The notes below the pieces were generated by a model, which saw nothing but the letters and a program-made list of their open reading frames with translations, made no database searches and was not told the origin of the DNA. Source: Rugalucina vietnamica (taxonomy: Eukaryota > Mollusca > Bivalvia > Lucinida > Lucinidae). Taken from it: a stretch of DNA of 64,000 nucleotides. Below, piece by piece: positions 10,965 through 21,153 of this stretch. Position 1 is the first letter of the stretch. Every line of letters starts with the position of its first letter. Location of the stretch: positions 52,376,760 to 52,440,759 of the forward strand of contig OZ024873.1 of NCBI GenBank assembly GCA_964017185.1, read 5' to 3'. Both the position numbers and the translations under genes were made by a program.

Positions 10965-11465
10965 AAATAAACTATATTGGCCGCCATCTAGGACGCCTTC
11001 TTGTGTCTAACAAACTATCCAATGATAAATGATTATGATGCATATCATTTATTTTCACAATTTATTGACCATAACAGAGCAATTCAGAAATAATACGAGT
11101 GTTATATGTGTCCATTTTATGTAAATAACACTTTTGGCCGCCATCTTGCACGCCATCTTGTATCTATCAAACTGCCCAATGATAAAATAATTAATATAAT
11201 TTAATTACACAATTTATTGACCATAAAAGAGCAATTTAGAAATAATATGAATGTTATATGGGTCCATTTCATGTAAATAACACTTTTGGCCGCCATCTTG
11301 GACGCCATCTTGTATCTATCAAACTCTCCAATGATGAAATGATTCATATAATTTAATTTCACAATTTATTGACCATAAAAGAGCAATTTAGAAATAATAC
11401 GAGTGTTATATGGGTCCATTTTATGTAAATGATATGTTTGGCTGCCATCTTGGACGCCATCTTGA
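10965..11465 (+). repeat. ~155-bp tandem repeat with GCCGCCATCTTGG core
   Basis: Four units marked by GGCCGCCATCT / GACGCC at about 10981, 11138, 11291 and 11441. Each contains TTATTGACCATAA and AGCAATTTAGAAATAATA. Neighbouring units look more alike than the block at 1355-1960, of which this is the inverted relative. Confidence 0.85.
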
Positions 11466-11469
11466 TTTC

Positions 11470-12130
11470 AGCGAGTTGCCCAAGGATGCCAAAGTGGCAT
11501 CACTTGGTTTTGTAATGTACTATGTATTCTCTTTCAAAAAATGCTAAAACATTTTCTATAGACGGTATTGCACGCTTTGGCTGATATTCTAGGTTTCTGT
11601 GCCGGACTATTTGTTCCCAGGGTGGGTAATTAACCGACTGTAGATTATGCTATATAATTCAGATTTTGTAAAATAATGAAGCTTCACACGACGATGTGTT
11701 TGTATGTCGTTAAACCTTTAATGCGCACTGTCCATAGTAAAATCTAATTTTGAATTTGAATGCATTGGAACTGTCAAAAACTAAAATGGATTCATTTAAT
11801 TAAGGATCTGTGTAATGATTTGGCTTTGTTATTGTTTTATTAAAGACGGTGCTATTACATTGTATTGTCAGCTTGATCTGCAATAATTCAATTCAGTCAC
11901 AAACGAACAGTTTTAATCATGTCCTTGTTGTCTCTTATTTGTTGAAACACTTCCTACAATTCATCTGTTCATAAAACGACCAAGGTAATTGAATTCTTGA
12001 AATGCCGCTGTACGCTTTAGCTCATATAAGCCGAAGGCTTAAAGGGGGAGTTTTTTTTAGAATGAGTAGGCCGTTACCCGGCGTTCGTTCAACCTTCCAT
12101 CCTGAGTCCGTTCGTCAAAATATTCAAACT
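11470..12130 (+). repeat. Inverted-duplication arm 1
   Basis: 11612-12130 is the reverse complement of about 17485-18238, sharing TGTTCCCAGGGTG, GACGGTGCTATTACATTG, CAGTCACAAACGAACAG and GCCGCTGTACGCTTTAG. Arm 1 lacks the 239-bp MITE found in arm 2 and is interrupted at its right side by a mariner-like element. 12030-12120 includes the hairpin end of an AGCTCACC-type cassette. Confidence 0.85.
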
Positions 12131-12131
12131 A

Positions 12132-13447
12132 CGAGGGGTGTTCTTTAATTCTTGTCATCGTCTTTTCTCCTAAACCAGCATCTGTACCAGTGAGAAGAAA
12201 ATTACTTGATAGTTATAGATAGATTCCTTGAGATATTGAAACTACCCAACCATTTTAAGATGACAGAATTGATCATTGCAAACAATCTATAAAGAGGGGC
12301 ACCTTTATGACACTGCATACACGTTCTTCACCCAGTCACAAAAGACAGTATAATGTTTGAATTCAAATGGTTAGAAGGACCATTTTATACCTGCGGAGTC
12401 TTCATTACCTTGCTAACACATAGGCGAAAAGTTATTTTCCTAAAACAGAAATTGCAATTTTTACGAGGACTGTAAAAATAGCATCACGCCTGTTTGTGTT
12501 ATGAATTCTTAAATGAAAGAACGTCAGTATAGAAGTTTCAGAGCCTCATAATTTCATTTCCAGTTATGACTAATCCAAACTGTTAAAGCTGGTATGTGTC
12601 AAATCTTTGCTAATTCCATTGATACAAGTTTTGGATTGTTTATCCTCTAAAACATTGATTTATAAGATGTAACATTTTGAAAAATAGCACAAAATTCTTT
12701 TGAAAGAGGCGTCCATACCATAATGTAATCATGTGCTAATACCATAACAACTTTCCAAAATCAATTTACTTGGTATTTTTAAGAAGCGCTTTGGTAGACG
12801 TTTTCAATCAGAAAATTTGACTGGGTTTCTATTATTATAGAGACGAACAGCTGTCCTAGAAAATGTGCGCCTGCTTCACTTTAAACCTGACGTAAATGTA
12901 AAATTGCCAGTTTAGCAATTTACAGCAAATATCCATTTAGACCATTTAAGACAAAATTAAGATAACCATATATTGATATATTCACAATACAATCCAATTT
13001 GAAAAATCTGAAAATATTGAAAGGCGTAGCCTGTGCATTGATTTCAAATGACGTATATTCAAAAGATTATGAGTCACTAAGCAGGGGCAATAATTCTATA
13101 AAGTAAAGGTGAATACATTCTGCAAAAGTGATTTCTGATGCTCATATGAATGGCAAGTCTATGTGTAAAATGGAAGCGAGTATGTATATAGTGTTGCGAA
13201 TGTTACAGCATTTTCTATACTTGTGATAGAAATTACATATTTCAAATTTACTGGAAAACAACGCAGTGTAATTACTGCACCCTGTTTCAGAATGCGATTA
13301 CTATGAGCTCTTGCGTTAAAGAGCAATAATTTTGACACTAATCTGATCAGAAAAAATTAAGCTCTTACCACATATAAACAACATTCTCATTGTTAGTCCA
13401 TGGGAAAAATAATCAAGCAAATGACAAGTATTAAAGAACACCCCTCG
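12132..13447. mobile_element. mariner/Tc1-superfamily element, no intact transposase seen
   Basis: 1316 bp between TA dinucleotides, with ~27-bp near-perfect inverted ends starting CGAGGGGTGTTCTTTAAT. The length is typical of a complete mariner, but no frame over 80 codons survives and I could not recognise transposase motifs. It splits a repeat segment whose continuation (13450-13565) has an inverted relative at 17345-17458. Confidence 0.8.
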
Positions 13448-13449
13448 TA

Positions 13450-13565
13450 AACTAGTATTATCTACAGGTGGCGGGAATGAATAATTGTGTTTTTGTTCAG
13501 GACCCGATGGTACATGTATCAATTCGTCATTAAACGTCATTAAGGGTAAATTTTGGAGAAAGATT
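13450..13565 (+). repeat. Continuation of arm 1 after the mariner-like insertion
   Basis: Matches 17345-17458 in inverted orientation (ATCTACAGGTGGCGGGA, GACCCGATGGTA, TTAAGGGTAAATTT). It extends the inverted-duplication relationship on the far side of the inserted transposon. Confidence 0.75.
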
Positions 13566-14039
13566 GATTAAACATCTTCTCAGAGACTGTTTGGCGGGTG
13601 AGGCTTGTCCTTGGTATACATGTTACTGACACTAACGTCTAAATAAACTGTGTTCATTATTAAAGTCAAATATGAACTCTGGTTGCTATGATAGCTTAAA
13701 TTTTCCATAGACTTACATTGATAAAAAGAGGAAGCTGGAAGTTTCTGCAGTCTTACTTACCATAGAGACTCACGCCAAGAGTTTGCAAAAGTGGGCGGGA
13801 TTTTCCCTATACTTCATGTTGTATTTTTACTAGATGCTAGTAACTGATAAGCCGTAAGTCCTATAGGTATACTGGGTATTTTGTTTTTGTTTGCGACGTT
13901 TCATCCAAATCGCTTGATTTGATAATCATTCTCTATAAATTTTACACTCAGCAATAGCAGTAAACTCAGCTGAGCTTCGTGACCCAATTGGCCTCTCGTT
14001 GTATGATATGATTGACAGTAAGCATTATGTTATATTGTA
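13566..14039. other. No gene seen
   Basis: AT-rich sequence without recognisable coding or repeat structure. Confidence 0.5.
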
Positions 14040-14532
14040 AATAACTACCCCGTGACCAAAAATAAACCGATTTATCACGCTAGGATTAGTAAATAGATGA
14101 ATTGACGAGCTTTCAGCGAGCCGTTTCATCTGTTTACGGTCCAAGCGTGATAAATCGGTTTATTATATACCTACCATAAATACCACCTTGATACAACCAT
14201 TTTCTAACGCAAAAATACCATCTCCGCATCACGCCACTAACCTGATACGATTCCATATCACCATCCTACACTTTTTACCCAACAACATAAAATCCAGCAC
14301 CTAAAGCCAGAAACTAAATCTGAATGACAACCATGGTTATTTTTTTATTTTGTAGAACAACAACTGTTTAAGAAGTGTCAGTGGTCCGCTATCCAGAAAC
14401 AAACTTGATAAAATTTAGCGACTTTTTCTAGTTCTGACGTAAAAATTGGCACAATGTTACGTCATCAAAATTTTGGCGCAACGTCATATAGTACGCCGTG
14501 ACAACGTCGCGATTTTACGAGGGGTAGTTATT
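14040..14532. mobile_element. Fold-back/MITE-like element, AATAACTACCCC ends
   Basis: 493 bp bounded by inverted AATAACTACCCC. Near the left end there is an internal 20-bp perfect inverted pair, ATAAACCGATTTATCACGCT at 14062-14081 and its complement at 14143-14162, which would form a 60-base-loop hairpin. There is no coding frame. Confidence 0.7.
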
Positions 14533-15576
14533 CACTTTATAATGCAACGGAAGTCGACAGATTTCGCATGACTCATCCGATGTGAGGAGATTTGCTTTCC
14601 GCCATTTTGTTTATTTAGTGAACAGCTACATGTAAGCAATCACTCGCAGAAGGACTCTTCAAAATTCGCCACCATAGCAGTACATTTTGTTGATAATTTA
14701 TATTTTTGTCCATTGTTTCACTTACGTAACGCTGCATAACAATGGCGGAGAACGACGTCACAAAACGTCACTTAAATTGACGCCACTATCACGCTTCTTT
14801 TTGGTGCGTTAAACAAACCCGCAACAGGGTCTTAATTTAATCAGTAGAGATGGCCTTTATTTAGTCAGTAGCTCAATAAAGCGATAATATATAAAACCCT
14901 GTATTAGGCCGATATTTAGAGTCGTTGCGTTATAAATTAAGAAATGTCATGATCAATCAGAAAAGTCTGATATTGCCATTGCTTTTGATTGCCTCGAGTG
15001 AGCATGTAATAAATTGGCTTTATTTTTAGATATTCAGATATCATCTTATATTTAAGAAACCATTGTTTGAATTCATCTAAATTTTGATACACAACATAAA
15101 ACACATGTCATGCATTTTAATAGCAAACAAAACGCGTGATGAAACTGTTAGTGTCTGTAATTTTTTATATTTGAATAAAATACTGGCTCGAAACATGTTG
15201 GAATAAATTTCAGCGCAACCTCAAATTCTTTTTCGTTTTTTAGATCGTTATAGTATGCAATGTCATGAACCTAGATGTAAAATCGGCAATACAAGAATGT
15301 CAGGCACGGAGTCTACGTTTCTTTATTTCACCGAATGTATTGTATACATGTAGTTTGGCACTACACTGGGTTTATTTTGCTTATTAATACCATACTTACG
15401 CTCGGCTTACCATTTATGGTGCATTAATTCATCAGGTCCTCTTGTGTCAAATTTGCATTGTTTGACTATGTTTTAGGAATTTTCTAGGACAAAACAAAGC
15501 TTGATGAAAGTCGGTCATGCTGTCTGTAACTTTTTGTGATTATTGAGTTTGTTATCACCTAGAAAATTTCGCATCC
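14533..15576. other. No gene seen
   Basis: AT-rich spacer with only short frames; nothing supportable. Confidence 0.5.
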
Positions 15577-15853
15577 CATTACGAAAACTTGTCCATGCAG
15601 TATACAGAGATTTTTTTTCAACAGAAAAAACTGAAAAATTCATCGAAAAAAAAAAAATAGTTTTTTTTTTTTTTTATATTTTTACTCAAAACATTGATTG
15701 TGGATACACGTTAGAACCGCCTCGCCGATGCGGTTCTAACGTGTACTCACAATCAATGTTTTGGATTAAAAATAAGAAAGAATAGGTATGTTCATTTATA
15801 CCCCAGTTTTACTATACATGGGGTATACATTTCACGGACACGTCATACTGATG
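15577..15853. mobile_element. Hairpin MITE, CAT...ATG family (copy 1)
   Basis: Starts CATTACGAAAACTTGTCCATG and ends with the imperfect complement of CATCAGGAAAACATGTCCG. The centre is a near-perfect palindrome of about 78 bases (AACATTGATTGTGG, ACGTTAGAACCGCCTCGCC and complement). A long A/T-run lies on the left flank inside the element. It belongs with the copies at 49.8-56.6 kb. Confidence 0.85.
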
Positions 15854-16040
15854 TTGTATGATATTATTGTCAGTAAGCAAATTATGTTATAAAAATATAA
15901 CCAGAGCCTCTGATTTTGAGTGTTTTACGCGAGTATGTAAAAAGAGTATTTTTTTTTTAATTTGTAGGGTAAGAAACCTGTTTTGAACCACCTTCGTTTT
16001 TAGTATACACTTGACAGTAATATGTTGAAAGAGGAAGAAG

Positions 16041-16072
<32 letters not shown>

Positions 16073-17344
16073 AATAAATAAATAGAAACGCAACAATTAT
16101 AGTCCACTCAATTTTGAGCAAACTATGATACAATCAGAAATCAATGCATTGTCGACTTCTTCTTTAGATATCCGACATCCAAATGTAAGAAACCGATTTC
16201 CATTTTAATGAGTTATTCGATGCCGACCACAGGCATGCTGCAAGTCGTAAAACATACAGTGCGTGGATTTTTTTTAATGAATTTTAGAGAGGGAGCAGCT
16301 GAGAGTGTTTCTTGATGATTTCTAGGTTAAAAAGTGTACGTATGCGCGTAGCGAATCTTTCCCGATTTGCATTATTTAAGACGACTAAAAATTCTCATTC
16401 AATTTTAATCGAAACGAAAATCATTTTTGCATGTTATACCCTAACATCCCATGAATGGGAATCATACAGAAACAAACATGAAATTATCATCGTTTTACCC
16501 TTAAACTCGTAAATCCTTTGTGACCTATTGTTGCGTTTCTTTTTTTGTTCAGTATAGAGACACGAACCACCTTGTGTGGTGTTTCTCAAACGTTTGCTTT
16601 ATTGTAGAAGCTAAAATGAGGTCAAACATCACTGACCTATCCATATCAGGTATAGTTACATCTGCTGGAACCATAAGTTTTTTTTCTTAATGGTGTACAA
16701 ATTCTAGTCATTAATACTATATACATGTACTTTAACTGTTTTCGTTCTAAATGTATCTGTATGATTTATACCTAGATGCACTTTACATAGTCTGTCGATA
16801 CATTATATCATACAGATATTTCAACGCAGATCAGATGGTCCATACTCGCAGATGTAGTAGATATCCGAAGTTCTATCATCGAAGCACTCAAGACGCCCTG
16901 AATGTCACGGATATTTTGAATTTCCGCTTTCAGAGTACTGAAACTGTCACAGAGTTTTAAATTGATAGCTTTAATATGAGAATCCTTAGAATCATATTAG
17001 CTCCATCAATCTTTATCGTGTTACTTTTGATGAAAAGTTCAGTGCCATTTTAAGTAGTCTCATTCCTTTCTGTATTGCATTGGAATATCATTAATCTAAA
17101 AGTACTGTACGTAGTTTTAAAGAGTGTCAAATAACATGGGGACTACAGTCCTAATGTCTACAGTTTTTGAACTTCATTAAATCTGACTGATTTTTCGAGA
17201 ATATAGATCACTGTATAGGCACCGAAGGCGAAGTATGTGTGAGCAATCATATCATGTCGCCTTCGATAGCTAGACCTTTACGTCAGTTGTTTCCATATGC
17301 TGATGCACAAATAACTCGAACGACAACGCAAGTATTTAAAAAAA
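15854..17344. other. No gene seen; poly-A run near 16041
   Basis: AT-rich. 16041-16083 is a poly-A tract passing into TAAA repeats, perhaps the tail of an old retroposon, but no body was recognised next to it. Confidence 0.45.
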
Positions 17345-18240
17345 TACCTTTCTCCCAAATTTACCCTTAATGACGTTTCATGACGAATTGATACCATCGG
17401 GTCCTGAACAAAAACTCAGTTACTCGTTCCCGCCACCTGTAGATGATATATGTCTTATAAATATGAAAGCAGTCGGCCTTACGGCCTCGGACGAGAAGTA
17501 GTTTGAAAAGGACGGACGGTCGAACGGACGCCGGGTACCTGCCTATTCTATAAGCTCACCTTTGAGCCTTCGGCTAAGGTGAGCTAAAGCGTACAGCGGC
17601 ATTTCAAGAATTCAATTAACTTGATTGCTTTATGAACAGACGAATTGTAAGAAGACCTGCGTTCATGATGATTCAACAAATAAGAGACAACAAGAACATG
17701 ATTAAAACTGTTCGTTTGTGACTGAATTGAATTATTGCAAATCAAGCTGACAATACAATGTAATAGCACCGTCTTTAATAAAAGAATAACAAAGCCAAAT
17801 CATTACACAGATCCTTAATTAAATGAATCCGTTTTAGTTTTTGACAGTTCCAGTGCATTCAAATTCAAAATTAGATTTTACTATGGACAATGCGCATTCA
17901 AGGTTTAACGACATACAAGCATATCGTCGTGTGAAGCTGCATCTTCTACCAAATCTGGGCCCAGTTGTTCAAAACTAACGACGTCGTTAGTTAACGTTTC
18001 GTTAAATTTTTTTGTAACATTAATATTACAAATACATGTACACTGTAATTTTTTGTTGAAAAAATGAAAGGATTCTCACATTTTTTTCAACAAAAAATAA
18101 CAGTGTATTTGTTACTTTTGCTGATATTTGCTTAACAAATTTATGTCTTAACGATATCGTTAAGCTAACGATGCTTTGAACAACTGGGTCCAGTATTATA
18201 TATCATAATCTACGGTCGGTACCTCACCCTGGGAACAAAA
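17345..18240 (-). repeat. Inverted-duplication arm 2
   Basis: Reverse-complement partner of 11612-12130 plus 13450-13565. It includes a cassette end (AGCTCACC...GGTGAGCTAAAGCG, about 17540-17586) and is split by a 239-bp MITE absent from arm 1. The lack of the mariner-like element here shows that element is younger than the duplication. Confidence 0.85.
17955..18193. mobile_element. MITE with CTGGGCCCAGTTGTTCAAA ends
   Basis: 239 bp, with inverted ends CTGGGCCCAGTTGTTCAAA / CTGGACCCAGTTGTTCAAA and second inverted blocks ACGTCGTTAG / ACGATATCGTTAAG. Arm 1 carries the corresponding empty site near 11660. Similar ends are common in animal MITEs; the superfamily was not decided. Confidence 0.85.
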
Positions 18241-18246
18241 AAAACC

Positions 18247-18400
18247 TCGTTAATTTTGTATTACTGACCGATCTAAGGTGGTATTTCTGTTTTGAATCTA
18301 CTAGTTTCATGTTTTGGTGTCGAATATCTCTGCTATTTGCACCTTTTATGTACGTATTCATAAACTTAGTTAAAAACAAGTAACTGATCATTCAGCTTAC
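18247..18400 (+). mobile_element. Penelope-like 3' tail fragment (copy B)
   Basis: Degenerate piece sharing ATTACTGACCGATC, TTCATGTTTTGGTGTCGAAT and CTTAGTTAA with the other tails. It has neither the coding end nor the 3' terminus. Confidence 0.65.
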
Positions 18401-18537
18401 TTTGCGTTCTCTTTGTATCAGTACTTGTGTATCGAGCAATATTATTTGTGACTCTGGCAAAGCAGATTGTTTCTGCTGTAGGGTGACTTTAATTTTTAGA
18501 TAAAACAAAAAAAAAAAAAAAAAACGCAATTCCTATT

Positions 18538-18990
18538 CCAGATCATTCCATAGTGCGCTTCTTCTAGATTTTGTCATTCCCTGTTTTTTTTTTCTGGTAG
18601 CTTTCTATTCTTAAATGCTCTCCGTAGCCATTATCAATAATTGAGCCGCCTCGTGGGAAAACCAACAATGTGGTTTCCGACCAGGTCAGACACAAACCGG
18701 CCTGTACAAGCACAGAAAAGAGGTAGAAGCTTGAAATTTCGGATTTAAGTAGAAGAGGAATTGTACTATCCGAGTAGCGAAAACAAAGGCGCTGATCAGC
18801 TTCGCGGTTACCGCGAAGCTGATCTGCGTCTTTGTTTTCGCCTATGCAGATTGTTGGTTTTTCCATGGGGCGGCTCAATTGATATTCGTTTCGCCTGCTA
18901 GAGAGCGAGTAAAAGATTGTAATAAGTTTTGCATGGGTCTGGTGTTCACAAGCTGTAACGTCTAGTCTAACGTTGCTTTAACTATACTTT
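18538..18990 (-). repeat. Dispersed repeat segment (copy 2), split by a MITE
   Basis: Inverted relative of 660-890 (CTTAAATGCTCTCCGTAGCC, TTCACAAGCTGTAACGTCTA). It contains the TGAGCCGCC fold-back MITE at 18642-18877. Confidence 0.85.
18642..18877. mobile_element. Fold-back MITE, TGAGCCGCC family (copy 1)
   Basis: 236 bp with ~29-bp imperfect inverted ends (TGAGCCGCCTCGTGGGAAAA / TGAGCCGCCCCATGGAAAAA). An internal hairpin is built on GCGAAAACAAAGGCGCTGAT and its complement around GCGGTTACCGC. The empty copy at 660-890 shows a 2-bp duplication (AT) if the ends are taken symmetrically; up to 6 bp is possible because the target resembles the ends. Confidence 0.9.
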
Positions 18991-19676
18991 TCAAGACGAC
19001 ATGGAGGTGAGATTTTGTTTACTTCCTATCTCAGTTCCCTTAAGGATGATACCGACCGTGAAGGTGATTTTAAACATCTTGATATTTTTTTCTTATTTTT
19101 ATTTAGAAGATACTTTAACATGTTTTCTTTGCATTGAGCAAATAAAAAGTGGGGGTTACCAGGCTTAATTTTGATTCATACCGGTTGAAAGAATACCCAT
19201 GGTGTGTGTCGATAAAATGCGTTTTTCGCCAGTTGCTACAACATTTTGCCAATGGAAATTTCGAAAAATACAAGCAGTATTATCCAAATATCAAAAACAT
19301 TTCAATAAGACTACATATAATCCTTATCAAGTGTGAGATTTGCCTACAGGTATTTGGCAAATTTGTGCTTCTTTGAGTATTTTGTTTTAATTATTAGAGC
19401 ACATCTAATAGTGACAAAAAGCAAGTCTTCATCTATATTGTAAAGTCGTATGTTCACAGTCGTATCGTCAGCATTTGTTGAAGATCACAACACTAATTAA
19501 AGGTGATAACAATACTCGCGTTGAAGACAAGCCTAAAGGGCTGAACATTATAACTCATTTTTGTAGCGCCAAAATGAATGTACTTTACCTCACCAGTGTG
19601 ATTCTTTTTTAAAACTCGGACCTGATAATGATTCTCAAATAAATACAGAAAAGTAAAAATCGAAAACAAATGTTGC

Positions 19677-19707
<31 letters not shown>

Positions 19708-20436
19708 GCACGGAAGCGGAATTTGTCAAACGTGTAGTGGAAAGGGAATATTAATTGAGCCGCTGCATAAGAAAACCAACAACGTGCTAAGGCCAAAACA
19801 AAGGCGCAGATCGGTTGTGCCTTTGTTTTCGCTACACGGAAAGTGCAATCTCTCTTCTTCTTAAATCCTAACACTAACTTTATTTCAGTCGGAGAATCAA
19901 ATTCATTTTTACGCGTTCGTGTTTAATTTATTGTCATTTTTATGACACTGGAATCATGTATCTTTTTTAATTAGATGTAAGTACAGGTAAGGTCATAAAT
20001 TGATTGAACGCCCAAGCCAACTGCCAGGGGTGCTTAATTAATGCCTTACCCTTCATATTGTACCCCCAAGAATGTTTCATTTCTTTGTAGTAGTAGTTAA
20101 ACATAATAACTAAGGATGCTGGCTATGGATATCATTATCTGAGCTTTGTCATAAAGTTGTTTTCAAAAAGCCGAACCCGCGGTATTGTTTATTTTCTAAG
20201 AAGAAGTTTATTCAAGATTTCAAAAGGCCATTATAATGGCTCATGAGGATACAATATGTACAAAACAATAGCAATGACAGTGCAGTACATTATAACATTA
20301 TGGCAAAACAACAATAATAATCAAAGTGAGAATACATAAAACTGACATGATTGTGACAAAAGTAAATCATGTTCTTAACACATCGTAAATCTGTTATTGG
20401 CAGGACTATGACACAATAAATCATATTTCCCGGCCA
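18991..20436. other. No gene seen; CT microsatellite and MITE remnant
   Basis: AT-rich spacer. 19679-19706 is a (CT)n run. 19754-19850 is a shortened, internally deleted TGAGCCGC-family MITE keeping AAAACCAACAACGTG and the GCCTTTGTTTTCGCTA hairpin arm. No host coding sequence was recognised. Confidence 0.55.
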
Positions 20437-21153
20437 CTACAAAAACCGAAGAAAAAAAACCCAACAAAATATTAACAACAAGGTACTTATACTAAGAATA
20501 GATATCGTTAGCCTAGTGAGAAGCTATTTTCCCAATAGGCGGTCACACAGTTACATATTAATCTTATCTAAAAATATGAAAACGTACATAAGTTGCAAAC
20601 AACACAAAAATTCAACACCAAAGAACCACCACAGAAATATCGCCGTGGAGCGATCAGTAATATGAAATTACTGGCGGGCTTAAAATAGTTACCCTCAGCT
20701 TCTGCAGCGGTTAGTTGTTCGGTCATCGTGGTAAATCTCAAACTCGGCAATGAGGCATCAAGGACAAACAATTTTAAAAATCATGATAACGTCCGTGGTG
20801 AAGCAAAACAGGAGACTCACAGATACAATAAGCTGCCCGGCGATGGAGAGCCCTTGGCGCCAAACAACATCACTGAAAATCTGGAGTAAAGGAAAAACAC
20901 CAGTTGAACCCCGGTGGGTAAAGCAACGGACAAGAAGCTCCGGCCGAAACCAACTAAAATGAACAACTCTTAAGGCAGGACCATCATAGAGTCTGACGCT
21001 CGACACACCGGCGTGCAATTAAAGAAGCATAGTTATCAACCATGATTGGGTTTAAAACTAATAAGCATGCAGACTGCCGCATCACATTTTAGTTATATGT
21101 TATACGTTTATTACGTTTATTGATTTTTCTTAACTGAAAAGACAATTCATTCC
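20437..21153 (-). mobile_element. Penelope-like retroelement 3' end (copy C)
   Basis: 5'-truncated copy on the minus strand. It retains the last coding part (counterpart of the NPI...NCTPVG end at 40.3-40.5 kb) and the full 3' untranslated tail (AGCTGCCCGGCGATGGAGAG, GTTTGAGATTTACCACG in sense). It is directly followed on its right by the LINE. Confidence 0.8.
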
